NCBI GenBank assembly: GCA_001414345.1
Contig: LLCB01000134.1
Coordinates: 62,001 to 126,000 of the forward strand
Reading direction: 5' to 3'
DNA length: 64,000 nucleotides
Source: Hymenoscyphus infarciens
Lineage: Eukaryota; Ascomycota; Leotiomycetes; Helotiales; Helotiaceae
In this document: one piece after another, positions 33,211 to 44,391 of the stretch
How positions within the stretch are numbered: position 1 is the stretch's first letter
Layout of the letters: the number at the start of each line of letters is the position of its first letter
Program-made: the position numbers and the translations under genes
The notes under the pieces: model-generated
What the model saw: the letters and a program-made list of their open reading frames with translations, nothing else
Database searches by the model: none
Told to the model about the DNA's origin: nothing

Positions 33211-33749
33211 TGCGATGGTTGAGCGATTAGCGATTGGGGCCGATCTGAAGCTGGGGGTGACGAGGTAGGAGAAGAAGAAGATATTTCGTGCTGAAATTGT
33301 CGTGAAAGAAGAATTTCAAGCGATAAAGCCTCGCTTGTGTGAAAGGTAAAAGATTTAGCAAGCCGATGGAGTTTGGAGAGAAGGTAAACTATGTGAGATG
33401 AGGAGATTTTCAATAAGGAAAAGGTCAAGGAAAGTGAATAACATGAAAGGCAGATCCGAGCCAAAGAAACGAGGAATCCGGTGAATGCTAGATAGATCGA
33501 CGCGAATCAGAAGTGATGGGGAGGGAATAATGGACACCCAGTAATTAGAGAACATACTCAACCTGGAATAACACGATGTTGGAAAATCGTAAGGAAAAAT
33601 ACAAGTAGATAAAAATCAACTAGATTTACGGCGAAATCCAGCTAGGTCTCTAACAGCACGGGGGTGTGGACCTAGTGGAGGGGTAAAGGTGACCTAAGCC
33701 CGACGAGATTTGAAAAACACCAACGCGTCAATCAGCAATAACCCACAAG
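33211..33749. promoter_or_regulatory. Shared divergent spacer of SRR1 paralogue 2 and DPH1
   Basis: 539 bp between two outward-facing ATGs. A 135-residue minus-strand open frame overlaps the 5' end of the SRR1 gene in another frame and has no features of its own. Confidence 0.45.
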
Positions 33750-35143
33750 ATGGAGGAAGACCGCGCACAAGTTGACCTTGGAGTCGCTATCGATATCGAA
33801 GAAAAGCTTGAGGAGTCTGCGGCTAAACGGCAGCCCAAGAAACGCTTTGTGGGCAGGCGACAAGCTGCAGAGGCCGCTTCCAAAAATGGTTCTGCAGAGG
33901 TGGAGGACAGTGGCGCTATCCAAGGTTGCTCCTTATTCCTACCCTGCTATTCAAATATCTGCCTTCTAACTTACTGACAGTTTCAACCCCAAGAAGAACT
34001 CCTAGGACCCTAAATCAGGTTCCCCCGGGAATCCTGAACGACCCCGAGCTCAACGCCGCGATAGCCCTCCTCCCTTCAAATTACTCCTTCGAAATACACA
34101 AGACTGTCCATCGAATACGAACGAATGGCTCCAAGAAAGTGGCTCTGCAAATGCCAGAAGGCCTCCTTCTCTTCGCCACCACTATTTCCGACATCCTCAC
34201 ACAATTTTGCCCGGGTATCGAGACACTGATAATGGGTGATGTGACGTACGGAGCCTGCTGTATAGACGATTACACTGCGAGGGCTCTTGGGTGTGATCTT
34301 CTTGTGCATTACGCCCATTCGTGCCTCATACCGGTCGATGTGACGAAAATCAAGACCCTCTACGTCTTTGTCGACATTAGCATCGATACAAGTCATCTCT
34401 TGGCAACTCTGGAGAGGAATTTTACCTCTGGAAAGACAATTGCGATGGTTGGGACAATTCAATTCAACGCAACTCTTCATGGCATCCGGGCCCCCCTCGA
34501 AAATGCAGGATACAATGTCTTGATTCCTCAGATCACCCCGTTAAGCAAAGGAGAGATTTTGGGATGTACTTCACCTCGTCTATCAACCGATGGCGTCGAC
34601 ATGATTTTGTACCTCGGAGATGGGAGGTTTCACTTGGAAAGCGCAATGATACACAACCCTTCAATTCCAGCATATCGATACGATCCATATTCCCGGAAAC
34701 TCACGAGGGAGATGTACGACCACAAGGAAATGCACACTCTGAGAAGAGACGCTATATCATCTGCAAAAAAGGCAACTAAATGGGGCTTGATTCTGGGATC
34801 TTTAGGTCGTCAAGGAAATCCACACACAATGGCGCTGATAGAAAAGAAACTTGAGGCCCAGGGGATCCCATATATCAACCTGCTCCTGAGCGAAATCTTC
34901 CCTGGGAAGTTGGCCATGATGGATGATGTGGAGTGTTGGGTGCAAGTAGCCTGCCCTCGATTGAGTATTGATTGGGGTTATGCTTTCCCCAGACCACTCT
35001 TGACTCCTTACGAGGCTCTCATTGTCCTTGGGGCGAAGGAGGATTGGGGAACGGCCAATGATGGAATTTATCCAATGGATTACTATGGAAAGGAAGGACT
35101 TGGAAGGACAAGGGAAGTCCTTTCGATAGGTGTTAAGGCATGA
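33750..35143 (+). CDS. dph1: Diphthamide biosynthesis protein 1
   Basis: Two exons (33750-33924, 33981-35143) encode 445 residues. DPH1 with DPH2 is the radical-SAM-like iron-sulfur enzyme that transfers the 3-amino-3-carboxypropyl group from SAM to a histidine of elongation factor 2, the first step of diphthamide synthesis in the cytosol. The three cysteines that bind the 4Fe-4S cluster are in the expected contexts: YGACCIDD (Cys around 151), AHSCLIPVD and [13 protein letters not shown] near the C-terminus. The block [17 protein letters not shown] is also typical. The first ~65 residues are charged and variable. Length fits the family. The intron has a gttgct donor and a ttactgacag acceptor, and joins CAA-G to TT in frame. 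Confidence 0.93.
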
Positions 35144-35838
35144 AGTTTCACAATTTCTACTTTCTCCTTGACTACATATATAAAGCACGCTCTAGCTATT
35201 AAGCTTGCAACGAGGCATTTTCTGAAAAGCCTGCTTGGTTGCGGTTCCTCTCAAGCTGAGCGGAACAAGGCGGTGTGCGTGACTCAAGCAGTTGCCTCTC
35301 TGGGGATGCACATTTGATTTCAAAGCAATGAACCCAATATGGTAGACACCAAGGGTTGTGATGTGAGCAGCTGTTGTCGCATGCGTAGGGCCTGAGATTG
35401 GCTCTCTGGGAACACAGCATAAAAGCCTTATCCTGGTAGGAATCCTGCTCGTGAGGTTTTTGCCCTGCCGGCATCAGTCCACCTAAAAGAGAGGTGTTGG
35501 AAAGTTCGAGTGTTCTATAGACAGGCAACTTACGGATCAGAATCTTCGTGTCATGTCCTTCGTTGGGTTATGAACCAGTCTTACCAATGGCTCATTCGCG
35601 AGCCTTAAAAGTTGCTGGCAGTGACGAGGATGTTTATTAGCAGACGTTTCAAGTGTCAAAGACCCCTAGAAATTTGGAAGACTTCCCAGCTACCAGGAAC
35701 ATGAGTTGATTTACACTTAGATATATTTCTTATTGTTACTTCTTGTCTGATCCCTACTCTATCCTCTGCTTGCAAACTTAGATACACCGAAACTTCCTTC
35801 CACTGTAGAGTCCAATCGGTCCTCTCGTTAAAAACTGG
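35144..35838. other. Convergent spacer
   Basis: 695 bp between the stops of DPH1 (plus) and the broken dehydrogenase (minus). It should hold both 3' UTRs. A 109-residue minus-strand frame at 35199-35528 is Cys/Ser-rich without recognisable motifs and was not accepted. Confidence 0.45.
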
Positions 35839-36845
35839 TTACCACTATGAAACATGGGATTAGTATTTCCATGCAATTCTTATGTGTCCAGGAGAAACTT
35901 ACAGCATAATTCCCGCCTTGGAATTCAATGGATGGGAAGTGACCAGAAGTCTTCTCCTTAGTGGCGCCATCAATCTACGACCAGAATCAGCTTCCTGTCT
36001 ACTATAACCGAAGAACGGTGGCCAACTTACGATAGAAGCCAAGAAAGCTGTGCAATCCTCAAGTGTCGTAGTTGCCTTCTCAAGGCCAAATTTTCTCCCC
36101 CCCTCATTCCGCATATCACTCTGAACAAAGCTTCGCATTTTCCATCAGTATCATTCTCACAAAGGTCATGGTAGGTGTGGGAGGGGGGCAAGACTAACCC
36201 AGAATCAACAACAAAAGAAATGATCTCCGAATGCTCAAAACTAATCTTTCTAACTGCCCAATGCAACATCGTCTTCGACATTCCATAAGCAGCCATAGGA
36301 AATGGACGCGCCTCAATGTTGCTGACGGAACCAATTGGCGATCCCATAGCTAAAAACTTTGGGGTCTTGGACTTCAATAGTAGTGGAAGGACCGCTTGGA
36401 AGAGGAGGCGGACCGTAGGCGTTGACTGCTACGTGTTCTTTGAGGACATTGAAGGGGATGGTCCCTACGGTAGAGGTGTCGTCGCAAATTCCTGCATTGG
36501 CAATCACTGTGTCGAGATGAGTGATTTGGTGTTTGGTTGGAGAGTTTTGACAGCGAGGGCTGGTGTCTCTTCTAGGATGGCGTTGATTTCGACGAGGATG
36601 AGCTTGCTGCCGCTTCCTTTCGAGAGTTGAGAGAGGGATTTGGAGTCTGAGTTTGTGGTGGAGCGGACGGCGGCTATGATTGTGTGGTTTGGGAGGGAGA
36701 GATAGTGGGCTACTAGGCCTCGCCCAATTCCTAGGTTGCGGAGAGTGGTTAATATCAAAGTTTTGGACTTCTTCTAGGCAGTGGAGGGGGGTTTGAGTTT
36801 ACCTCTACCAGCTCCAGTGATGAGGAAGGTTGTGTTGGTGGACAT
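35839..36845 (-). pseudogene. Short-chain dehydrogenase/reductase gene with frameshifts
   Basis: The start MSTNTTFLITGAGRG (36845-36803, intron 36802-36731) and GIGRGLVAHYLSLPNHTII form the Rossmann TGxxxGIG cofactor site. The catalytic YxxxK is present in MAAYGMSKTMLHW. Later exons read DMRNEGGRKFGLEKA and DGATKEKTSGHFPSIE, and a six-base last exon (TGG TAA, 35844-35839) gives the family's usual terminal Trp. Two breaks lie between: near 36540 the frame must shift to read THLDTVIANAGI, and near 36405 one extra C in CCGCCTCC separates VNAYGP from LLFQAVLPLLLKS. Neither looks like an intron. So the gene appears recently inactivated, or the assembly has two indels. The family is the fungal sniffer/C-factor-like SDR group; the substrate is unknown. 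Confidence 0.7.
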
Positions 36846-39123
36846 GTTTTTGGTTGTTGTGGGGAGGTCGCTTGTATTGATTGATGATGACGGAGGAAGT
36901 TGATGCTGTGATGATTTGGTCCTGAGTGGTGAGTCTCTGGTTACACCAACTCACGACCATATCATCATAAGAAAGGAACTTCAAAATTAAAGCTGGTTTG
37001 TCATTACGGCCGTTTGAACCTCCAGCTCAGTGTTAACTGAGTGCTGCTTGATCAGCAACCCATTTTTTTCTATCTCTGCTCAAGCATCAAGGCAGAATGA
37101 ATTGAGGCCACAATACCTCAATCCGCGAGGAGTTTGGTCTCACACCCCACATGCGTCTCTCCAGTTTTCGTACGTAGCAACCAACCAATCACCCCCTTAT
37201 TCTACTCTACCTATACGAGTAAGTCAACAGCCTGATCCACTCGCATTCCCCTTTTTGATTCATAAGCTTAAAATCGAAGCATGGGAGATATGATCACGTG
37301 CATCAGAATTCTGACACTTTCAATTCTGACCTTCTGGTTTCTGACATAGTAAGTTGGTTCTGACATAGAGGCTTTGGCAGTTTGATTAAGAAGCTTGAGA
37401 GTGCTGGTATGTTGGTGCCAGGCTGGAGCGATAGGTGGTGATAAGCGATGAAAGTGAATCAAAACAAGTCACTTTTGAGCACTGTCAGATCTATGCTCAT
37501 CTGATTTACACACTTCAGTCAAAAGGTATTATCCTCAAAATTTCAGAAAATTAAATTGTTTGAAGGGAGTTGGGGAAAATTAAATAACCGAAACACTGCT
37601 TCTTGTAAATCTCGTCGTCTTCAGTAGATTGTTCTAAACTATAGAAACAAGGCAAATATAAATATAAATAGAAAGAGGAAGGAGCTCAAAGCTTCATGAC
37701 TTTGAGGAAGATTATATGCCAACCCTCTTGATGTTTTAGACTATTTAACGGATAAATTCTTTCCAATTGTTTTCATTATTGACTTGTCGCTCTTCATCAC
37801 CTGGAGTAAGTTCAATACTTCCTCACTCATTACGGCTGATTCAACAATTTACCGTCTTGAGACTTCTAGAAACCTGTTTTCAACTATTTCATTAGTTTCA
37901 TATTAGACATTGTGCGCATAGCTTACCCTTAAGAAAGGAAACCCCGTGTGTAACTTCAATTATTTTCGGTACGTTGATCCCCTCTGTGACTCGTGGTGAG
38001 AGAGATGGCGTTGAAAAGAATATTTCTTGTTATTGAAAAGATACTACTCATCTACAAACAAGAAATAGTTCATCTAGCTTGATAATAAAAGTAAACAAAA
38101 TATATTATTGTCTTTCTAAGCGGTTTTAAGCGAGGGAGGTTGCAGGTCACGTGTGGATTTCAAAGGCTGCTCGCTGGATGCTACGTGTAGGCTTTGATAT
38201 GTATGTGAAAAGGGCTGAAGCAACAAAATCTCAGGGTTTACTGGGCTACCAAGCATAATACTTCCTGCAAAAGACTTTTGTCAAACGTCACTAGGTGATT
38301 CAACTTTTCGTTTCATTCCCCAACCGGAGCAGTACCAGTCACATTGAATATAAGCTCTGAATAAGAAGCAAAAGAAAAAAACATTTGACTTGTATGTTAA
38401 CACAGGGCTCCTCCATCTAGCTGTGTTCTTCGAGGAGCCAAGAGTAACAGACTTAGCCATTGCTCTCCGGCGCTCTTCTTTCTTACTGTGAAGAGTACGC
38501 TCAGGTACTCTTAGCTATTTTGCTAAACGGTTTGGTAGAAATATGAATCGAGTTTTGCTTCTTCAAACCCTCCTTCTCGAACAACAACTTCTAATTATAC
38601 TAGACTATTTGAAACACTAGGGTGCCTAGTTACTGGATATTATTTTAGAGACGATCGAACATATATACCCCTTATCTTCCGGAAATATATGAGCAATAAA
38701 GCCTTTCAATCTTGCAAGCTGAGTTTGCGTACAGTGCCTTGATTTACGAGAGGATATAGTCTCTTTTGGATAGTATCCACTTTTCAGCTAGCAGCTTCAG
38801 AGAGCCCGTAAAATCTTTCTCGAGGTGAAATCTTTTTCTCCTTAATTCATCGATACCAGTAACTGGAATCACCTTTCATTACTTGCCCGTTTGCCTATCG
38901 GCGGAAGTGCACAAGTGGGATAAGTGGGAGTTAAACGGGATGAGTTGCCCGATCGGTTTTGATCACGTGTTTGTTACTAGCGGCATGGAAAGTACTTGAT
39001 ACTCATTTTCTGGACTTTATAGCCGAGTCCATAATATACACTCTCTTCGGTGCTTTTCACTTCTTTACTATTTACTTGTTGTATTCTCAAAGAAATTACC
39101 AGGCAGTTACACATTACCCAGAA
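36846..39123. other. Long divergent spacer upstream of the hydantoinase gene
   Basis: About 2.3 kb, AT-rich from 37500 to 38900. Only short frames are present, without conserved motifs. It contains the promoters of the dehydrogenase relic and the hydantoinase gene. Confidence 0.5.
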
Positions 39124-42100
39124 ATGGCGCAACGAAAGCTCCGGATCGGAGTCGATGTCGGAGGGTATTATCCCCATTGTCTCACTTACCCAATCCATTA
39201 CAAATTTAACAAAACATCAGAACCAATACAGATGGAGTCATTCTCGATCCGACTCGCTCGTCAGAGCCAGGTCGAGGCATCATTGCATGGCACAAGGCCT
39301 CAACCACCACCAACCCCAGCGAAGGGATCAACAACGCGATCACAGCCATGTTTGAGAAGTCCCAAATCCAGCCAGACGAGGTCGCGAGTGTCACTATCGG
39401 CACAACTCATTTCGTCAATGCTGTTGTGGAAAGGGATCAAGCAAGACTTGCGAAAGTCGCCATCATGCGCTTGTGTGGTCCATTTTCAAGGGGTGTGCCA
39501 CCATGCGTAGACTGGCCTCCTCAATTGCAAAAATTGATGATGGCTTATCAATGTTTTGTTGATGGGGGCTTGGAAGTAGATGGAAGTCTAATTTCTGAAA
39601 TTGATGAAGATCAAATTCGCAAAGAAGCAGAAATCATCAAAGAGAAAGGCATCAACAGTGTTGTTGTGAACGGAGTGTTCAGTCCTGTGGACGTGATTTA
39701 TCGACAAGAAGAGCGAGCAGCCGAAATCATCAAACAAGTTCATCCGGACGCTGATATTGTTATTTCGAAAGATGTAGCAAATCTAGGATTCTTGGAGAGA
39801 GAGAACGCGACTATTTTGAATGCGTCGATTCTCCCCTTTGCGCGGAAAACAATTGCTGAGTTTACTCTGGCGATATCCCAACTCAAGCTCAAATGTCCTG
39901 TTTTTATCACACAAAATGACGGAACTATTCTATTGGCTTCCCAGGCGTCAAAACTCCCAATCAGAACATTCTCGAGTGGTCCGACAAACAGCATGAGAGG
40001 AGCTGCATTCCTCACACAGAATGAAATTAAAGAAGCGATGATGGTGGTTGACATTGGAGGTACCACAACCGATGTCGGTATTTTACTCGCAAATGGCTTT
40101 CCTCGTCAAGCCGCAGCTTTCAGTGAGATTTCTGGCGTGAGGACGAATTTTTCATACCCCGATGTTAGGAGTATTGGACTTGGCGGGGGCTCAATTGTGA
40201 GAAAGCAAGCAGATGGATCCTTGACCATCGGACCTGATAGTGTTGGATACCAACTTCCACAAAAAGCCATCGTATTTGGGGGTGATATCACAACTACGAC
40301 AGATTATACAGTTCTCGCAGATCCAAAAGCAGAAATTGGAGATCGCTCACTTGTTCTAAGAGCAGATTTGGAAAGAAACTTGAGCGAATTCAAGTCTCTT
40401 ATAAAGAAAATGCTCGAGCGAGCGATTGATACGATGAAGACTTCGGCAGAGGATATCCCAGTACTTCTCGTCGGAGGTGGAGCAATCATTGCTCCAGACG
40501 AGCTCACTGGAGCAAGTAAAGTGGTAAAACCCCAATGGTCCGGTGTTGCCAATGCCATCGGCGCAGCTACTGCACGAGTGAGTGGCATAATTGATACGAT
40601 AGAAAGCACTGAAGCAAAAACCACCTCCGAGGTTATGGCAGAGATTTCCCGAAGAGCTATCAAGAAAGCAGTCGATAACGGAGCTAAAGAGGATACCGTT
40701 CAAGTCGTCGAAATGGATCACTTGCCACTTCAAGTATGTCATCCCCAATACACAAGTAGTTGTCTAATTTTAGGCAGTACATCGCGAACAAATCAAGGTT
40801 TATCATCAAAGCAGTCGGGGATTTCGATTTCTCACGCGTCATTGAGAACGATTCTGCATCTATACCCGAAGTTACATTCGTAAACGGTAACATGAGTGAA
40901 TACGAAAAAGGCACAGTACAAGAGAATGCCTCAAAGGAAGAAGTTATTCCAATGAGTGAGGCTGACATTTCGGCTTATAAACCAACTTTTGAGGGACGTG
41001 AGTGGATAATTTCGGAAACGGATTTGGCTTGGATTACAATCGGATGTTATATTCTAGGAACCGGAGGTGGTGGTTCTCCTTATACTCACAAACTTCGCTT
41101 ACGAGAAATTATGCGAAAAGGGGGTGTCGTTCGCGTAATTTCACCTGATGATCTTCGAGACGAAGATCTTGTTGCTTGTGGAGGTGGCAAGGGTTCTCCA
41201 ACTGTATCAAGCGAGAAATTGGCAGGTGATGAGTATGTTTCCCTGTACAAGACAAATGTGATATGAAAGTTACTAATTCCACTTCTACAGGATGATGGAA
41301 GCCCAGAACGAGCTTTATAATTACATGAAGATCAAACCAGACGCCATGATTGCCTTGGAAATAGGAGGAGGTAACGGGCTTCAAGGAATGATACTTGGTG
41401 CTTCAACAAATATGAACCTCCCATGCGTAGACGGAGATTGGATGGGGAGAGCCTATCCTGTTGCATGGCAGACTACTCCTGTGGTTTTTGAAAAGAAGCC
41501 CGTGTTCCTACCTTCAACGATTTGTGATGGAAATGGAAATGTTATGGTAGGAACAAACTTTCCCACCCGCCTTCGCAGTTATATATATATTGCTGACATA
41601 TTCAAGTTCATGACCAAAGCCACGAGCGAAGTGATGGTAGAGAGAGCTTTCAGAGCAGCGCTTAGTCAGATGGGGTCCCATGTTGGGTGCGCGAAAGGTC
41701 CAATATCTGGAAAGAACACTAAAAACTGGGTTGTTGAGCACACAATATCTCTTTCATGGCGTATCGGTCGTGCCGTGGCACTTTCTAGAAGCATGAATCA
41801 GATTGATAGTGTTGCTGAATCGATAATCGCCGAGGTCGGTGGTGACGAGTCTGCAAAGGTGCTCTTCAAAGGAAAAATTGTGGCTGTGGAGAGAACATTA
41901 AGAATGGGCCACGTTTATGGTGAGGTTATCATTGAATCAATCGATTCTAATGAGAAAGAGGGAGGTAAAGCAAGGATAAAGATTCCTTTCAAGAATGAGA
42001 ATATTCTTGTAATTCAAGAAGATGAAGAGGGGAAAGAGACTGTAAGCCCATATACCTCGCTTGAAAATCTTGAAACTAATGCGCCACAGATAATTGCATC

Positions 42101-42356
42101 AGTACCGGATCTGATTTGTGTAATCGATGCCCAAAATGGAGAGGCTATCGGTACACCTGAATACAGATATGGTCTTCTCGTTATTGTTCTTGGAATTGTT
42201 GCTTCTGAAAAATGGACTTCAACACCAAGGGGACTGGAAATTGGAGGTCCCAAAGGCTTCGGCTTGGATGATGTGGTTTACAAACCTCTGGGCATTTTCC
42301 AGAAGCCGAGAAGTGTTATTGATGAATATGCAATCAAAGTATCTAAGGATTTGTAG
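39124..42356 (+). CDS. Hydantoinase/oxoprolinase A-type ATPase fused to DUF917
   Basis: Four exons (39124-39164, 39221-40733, 40778-41232, 41291-42356) give 1024 residues. Residues 1 to ~525 are a hydantoinase A/oxoprolinase-type domain of the actin-like ATPase fold, with phosphate-binding motifs GVDVGGTNTDGVIL at the N-terminus and VVDIGGTTTDVGILL in the middle, plus SIGLGGGSIV. From ~596 (ISETDLAWITIGCYILGTGG) to the end it is DUF917. In bacteria these two parts are usually separate neighbouring genes; fungi often carry them joined. The family hydrolyses cyclic amides such as hydantoins or 5-oxoproline with ATP, but no HyuB subunit is encoded here and the substrate is unknown. The acceptor at 40777 (ggcag) rather than the AG at 40773 keeps the frame. 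All phases agree. Confidence 0.9.
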
Positions 42357-42821
42357 AATACTAGAGGGTCGAGAGTTTAAAACCTTATTTAGAAAGGCCA
42401 CATTAGCTAGTTTCAAACCGAAAAGGCCATAGCTTTTTTTTGTTTTTGTAAGTGAAGTTAGCAAGAAGGACCGCCGTACAACTAGAACCGCACGTCGCGT
42501 TCTCTTTTATTTACTTTACGTCTGTCCTGAAAACCAATCTTTATTTATTAATATCCATTTTGGAAAATGTGGCAGGCTTCCGAATAGTCTTTTCACTTAC
42601 AGTACTACGCAGCGGCGGCAAAGACACCAATACTAACACTCATTATCAGCGACTTGAGACGAGGTGGTCGTATACTCTTGCTTTAGTCTGATCGCTGTCT
42701 TGTAAAACTGATCATTTCCATAATTGATGAATGAAGTATATCAGGGTGCCAGACTTCACACCACCATTTTGAAACCCTCCTACGTAGGACAAGATCCACC
42801 AGGAGCACAGATACAATAAGA
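42357..42821. other. Spacer downstream of the hydantoinase gene
   Basis: Expected 3' UTR of the hydantoinase gene followed by unassigned sequence; no gene seen. Confidence 0.5.
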
Positions 42822-43141
42822 CTACCAGCGCAAACACCAGTCCGCAATGCCTTTCCACCATCGCTCAACTTGAATCCCAAAGACAAATAACCTACCAAAC
42901 ACCCACAAACGGAACAATTCTTCGAGCACAACACCCAAGGACAAAAGCGCAACACAGGAAGGACACTCGGTACACTATCAAAACGTCAGTTTGTAATTTT
43001 TGAAATCATTACTAACAAGCCCCAACCCCTGATGACGAGCAGTTGAAGCAAGACGCGGAAAAGGAAAGGGCAAGAACTCACAGCCATACACCGTCTTCCC
43101 TTCAGAGCATCCAATACATCCGTTTCCCTCTTGAATACCAT
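42822..43141 (-). CDS. Small Cys/Trp-rich protein, weak candidate
   Basis: Two exons (43141-43082 and 42974-42822) join in frame to 70 residues: a charged start (MVFKRETDVLDALKGRR), a cysteine cluster CMACTECPSC and a hydrophobic, Trp-rich tail. The intron (42975-43081) is well formed, with a gtgagt donor and a ctgac branch site 8-12 bases before the tag acceptor, which argues that the region is transcribed. I do not recognise a family, and there is no clear signal peptide. It could also be a spliced non-coding RNA. Confidence 0.3.
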
Positions 43142-44391
43142 TGCCGTGCCCTCGGGGATTTCCTCTTAGAGAGCTAGGGAGGAGACCCCCGTGACAGCTG
43201 CAAATACCACTGGTAAGAGTTTGAAGAACTGCATTTCGGTATCTCGAGTAGCCTCAGTGTGCTGGAAGAGAGAGAGGAAAGAGAGGCTCTGAATGTTGCG
43301 CTACCCCGGTGACTGAGTGAAATAAAAACAATTCTATCCCCATCCCTTCCATGTCACGCGATCAAACGGTCTTCCCCTCTCTTGCCTTAGCTGTTATTCA
43401 CGGTAGCAATCTCTTTTACCCAATACTCAAGATCAAGTAGCAGAACCATCATCATCATTAGCTCACCCATTCATGACAAATACCTTTTCCAACCCAGTCT
43501 CAATGCAAGTACTCTACACATACCCTCTCATGCAAAACACTTCCACTTGACAACCGCCCCCTGAAGGTGGAGACCTCCCTCGTATCGTCGTATCCCGAAG
43601 TACCAACTACCGAAGCAGGTCCCTAAAACTCACTGCCAGTTTTCTTTCCCCAAGGCATAGCAAGCCCCAGAAAAAAGGAGGTATACAAACGAAGATAATT
43701 GAGGGGTAACAAGGTTTACAACCATGACATGATACGAGAATATACTTGGCGACCACCCCAGGAACTATCCGGCTGAGTATGGCGATACGTTGGGTAATTC
43801 TCAATCAGGACACCGCGAGTCTACCAAGTGATTTAATAATATACGCATGAATTAAGGAACGGTGGCTAATATCGTTTCGGAATGTCAATGCCAAAGAAGC
43901 TGCGAGACAAGCCAACAAAGCTCGCAACAAGAGCGAATCCGACAATAAACCCCTCACTTGAGGGGAAACACACTTCACTTGCAAAACCAGGTTGACATCA
44001 CCACGAACATCGGGGGAAAGATAGGGTGGATGAATATCCATACCTAATATCCCAACCTAGCAGGGACGAATCAACTCATCCCTACCATCTTGATTTCATA
44101 ATTAACAAATCCATCCATCCACAATGCATCACTCCAACCCCTCAAAGAACTCTACCATCCATATCAATATTCACAAAGGTAAAAAAAACCCCATTTCCAC
44201 GCAAGCTATGCATCGAAAAACTCAGAACAAAAATAAGTAATCCCCGTGACTCCATTGCCCGGATGCATCTAGGATTTCATCGAAGAAGAAGCCTCCATGT
44301 ATGCGTTGAGACCCAAACAAATACTCCGTGTAATCCAAGCCCCTTTTTGATGTTTCCTCTTTTGAAATAAGAGAAGTTTCGATGACAGCCC
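43142..44391. other. Spacer and SepH 3' flank
   Basis: 1.25 kb with short frames only. The part next to 44391 should include the SepH 3' UTR. Confidence 0.5.
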
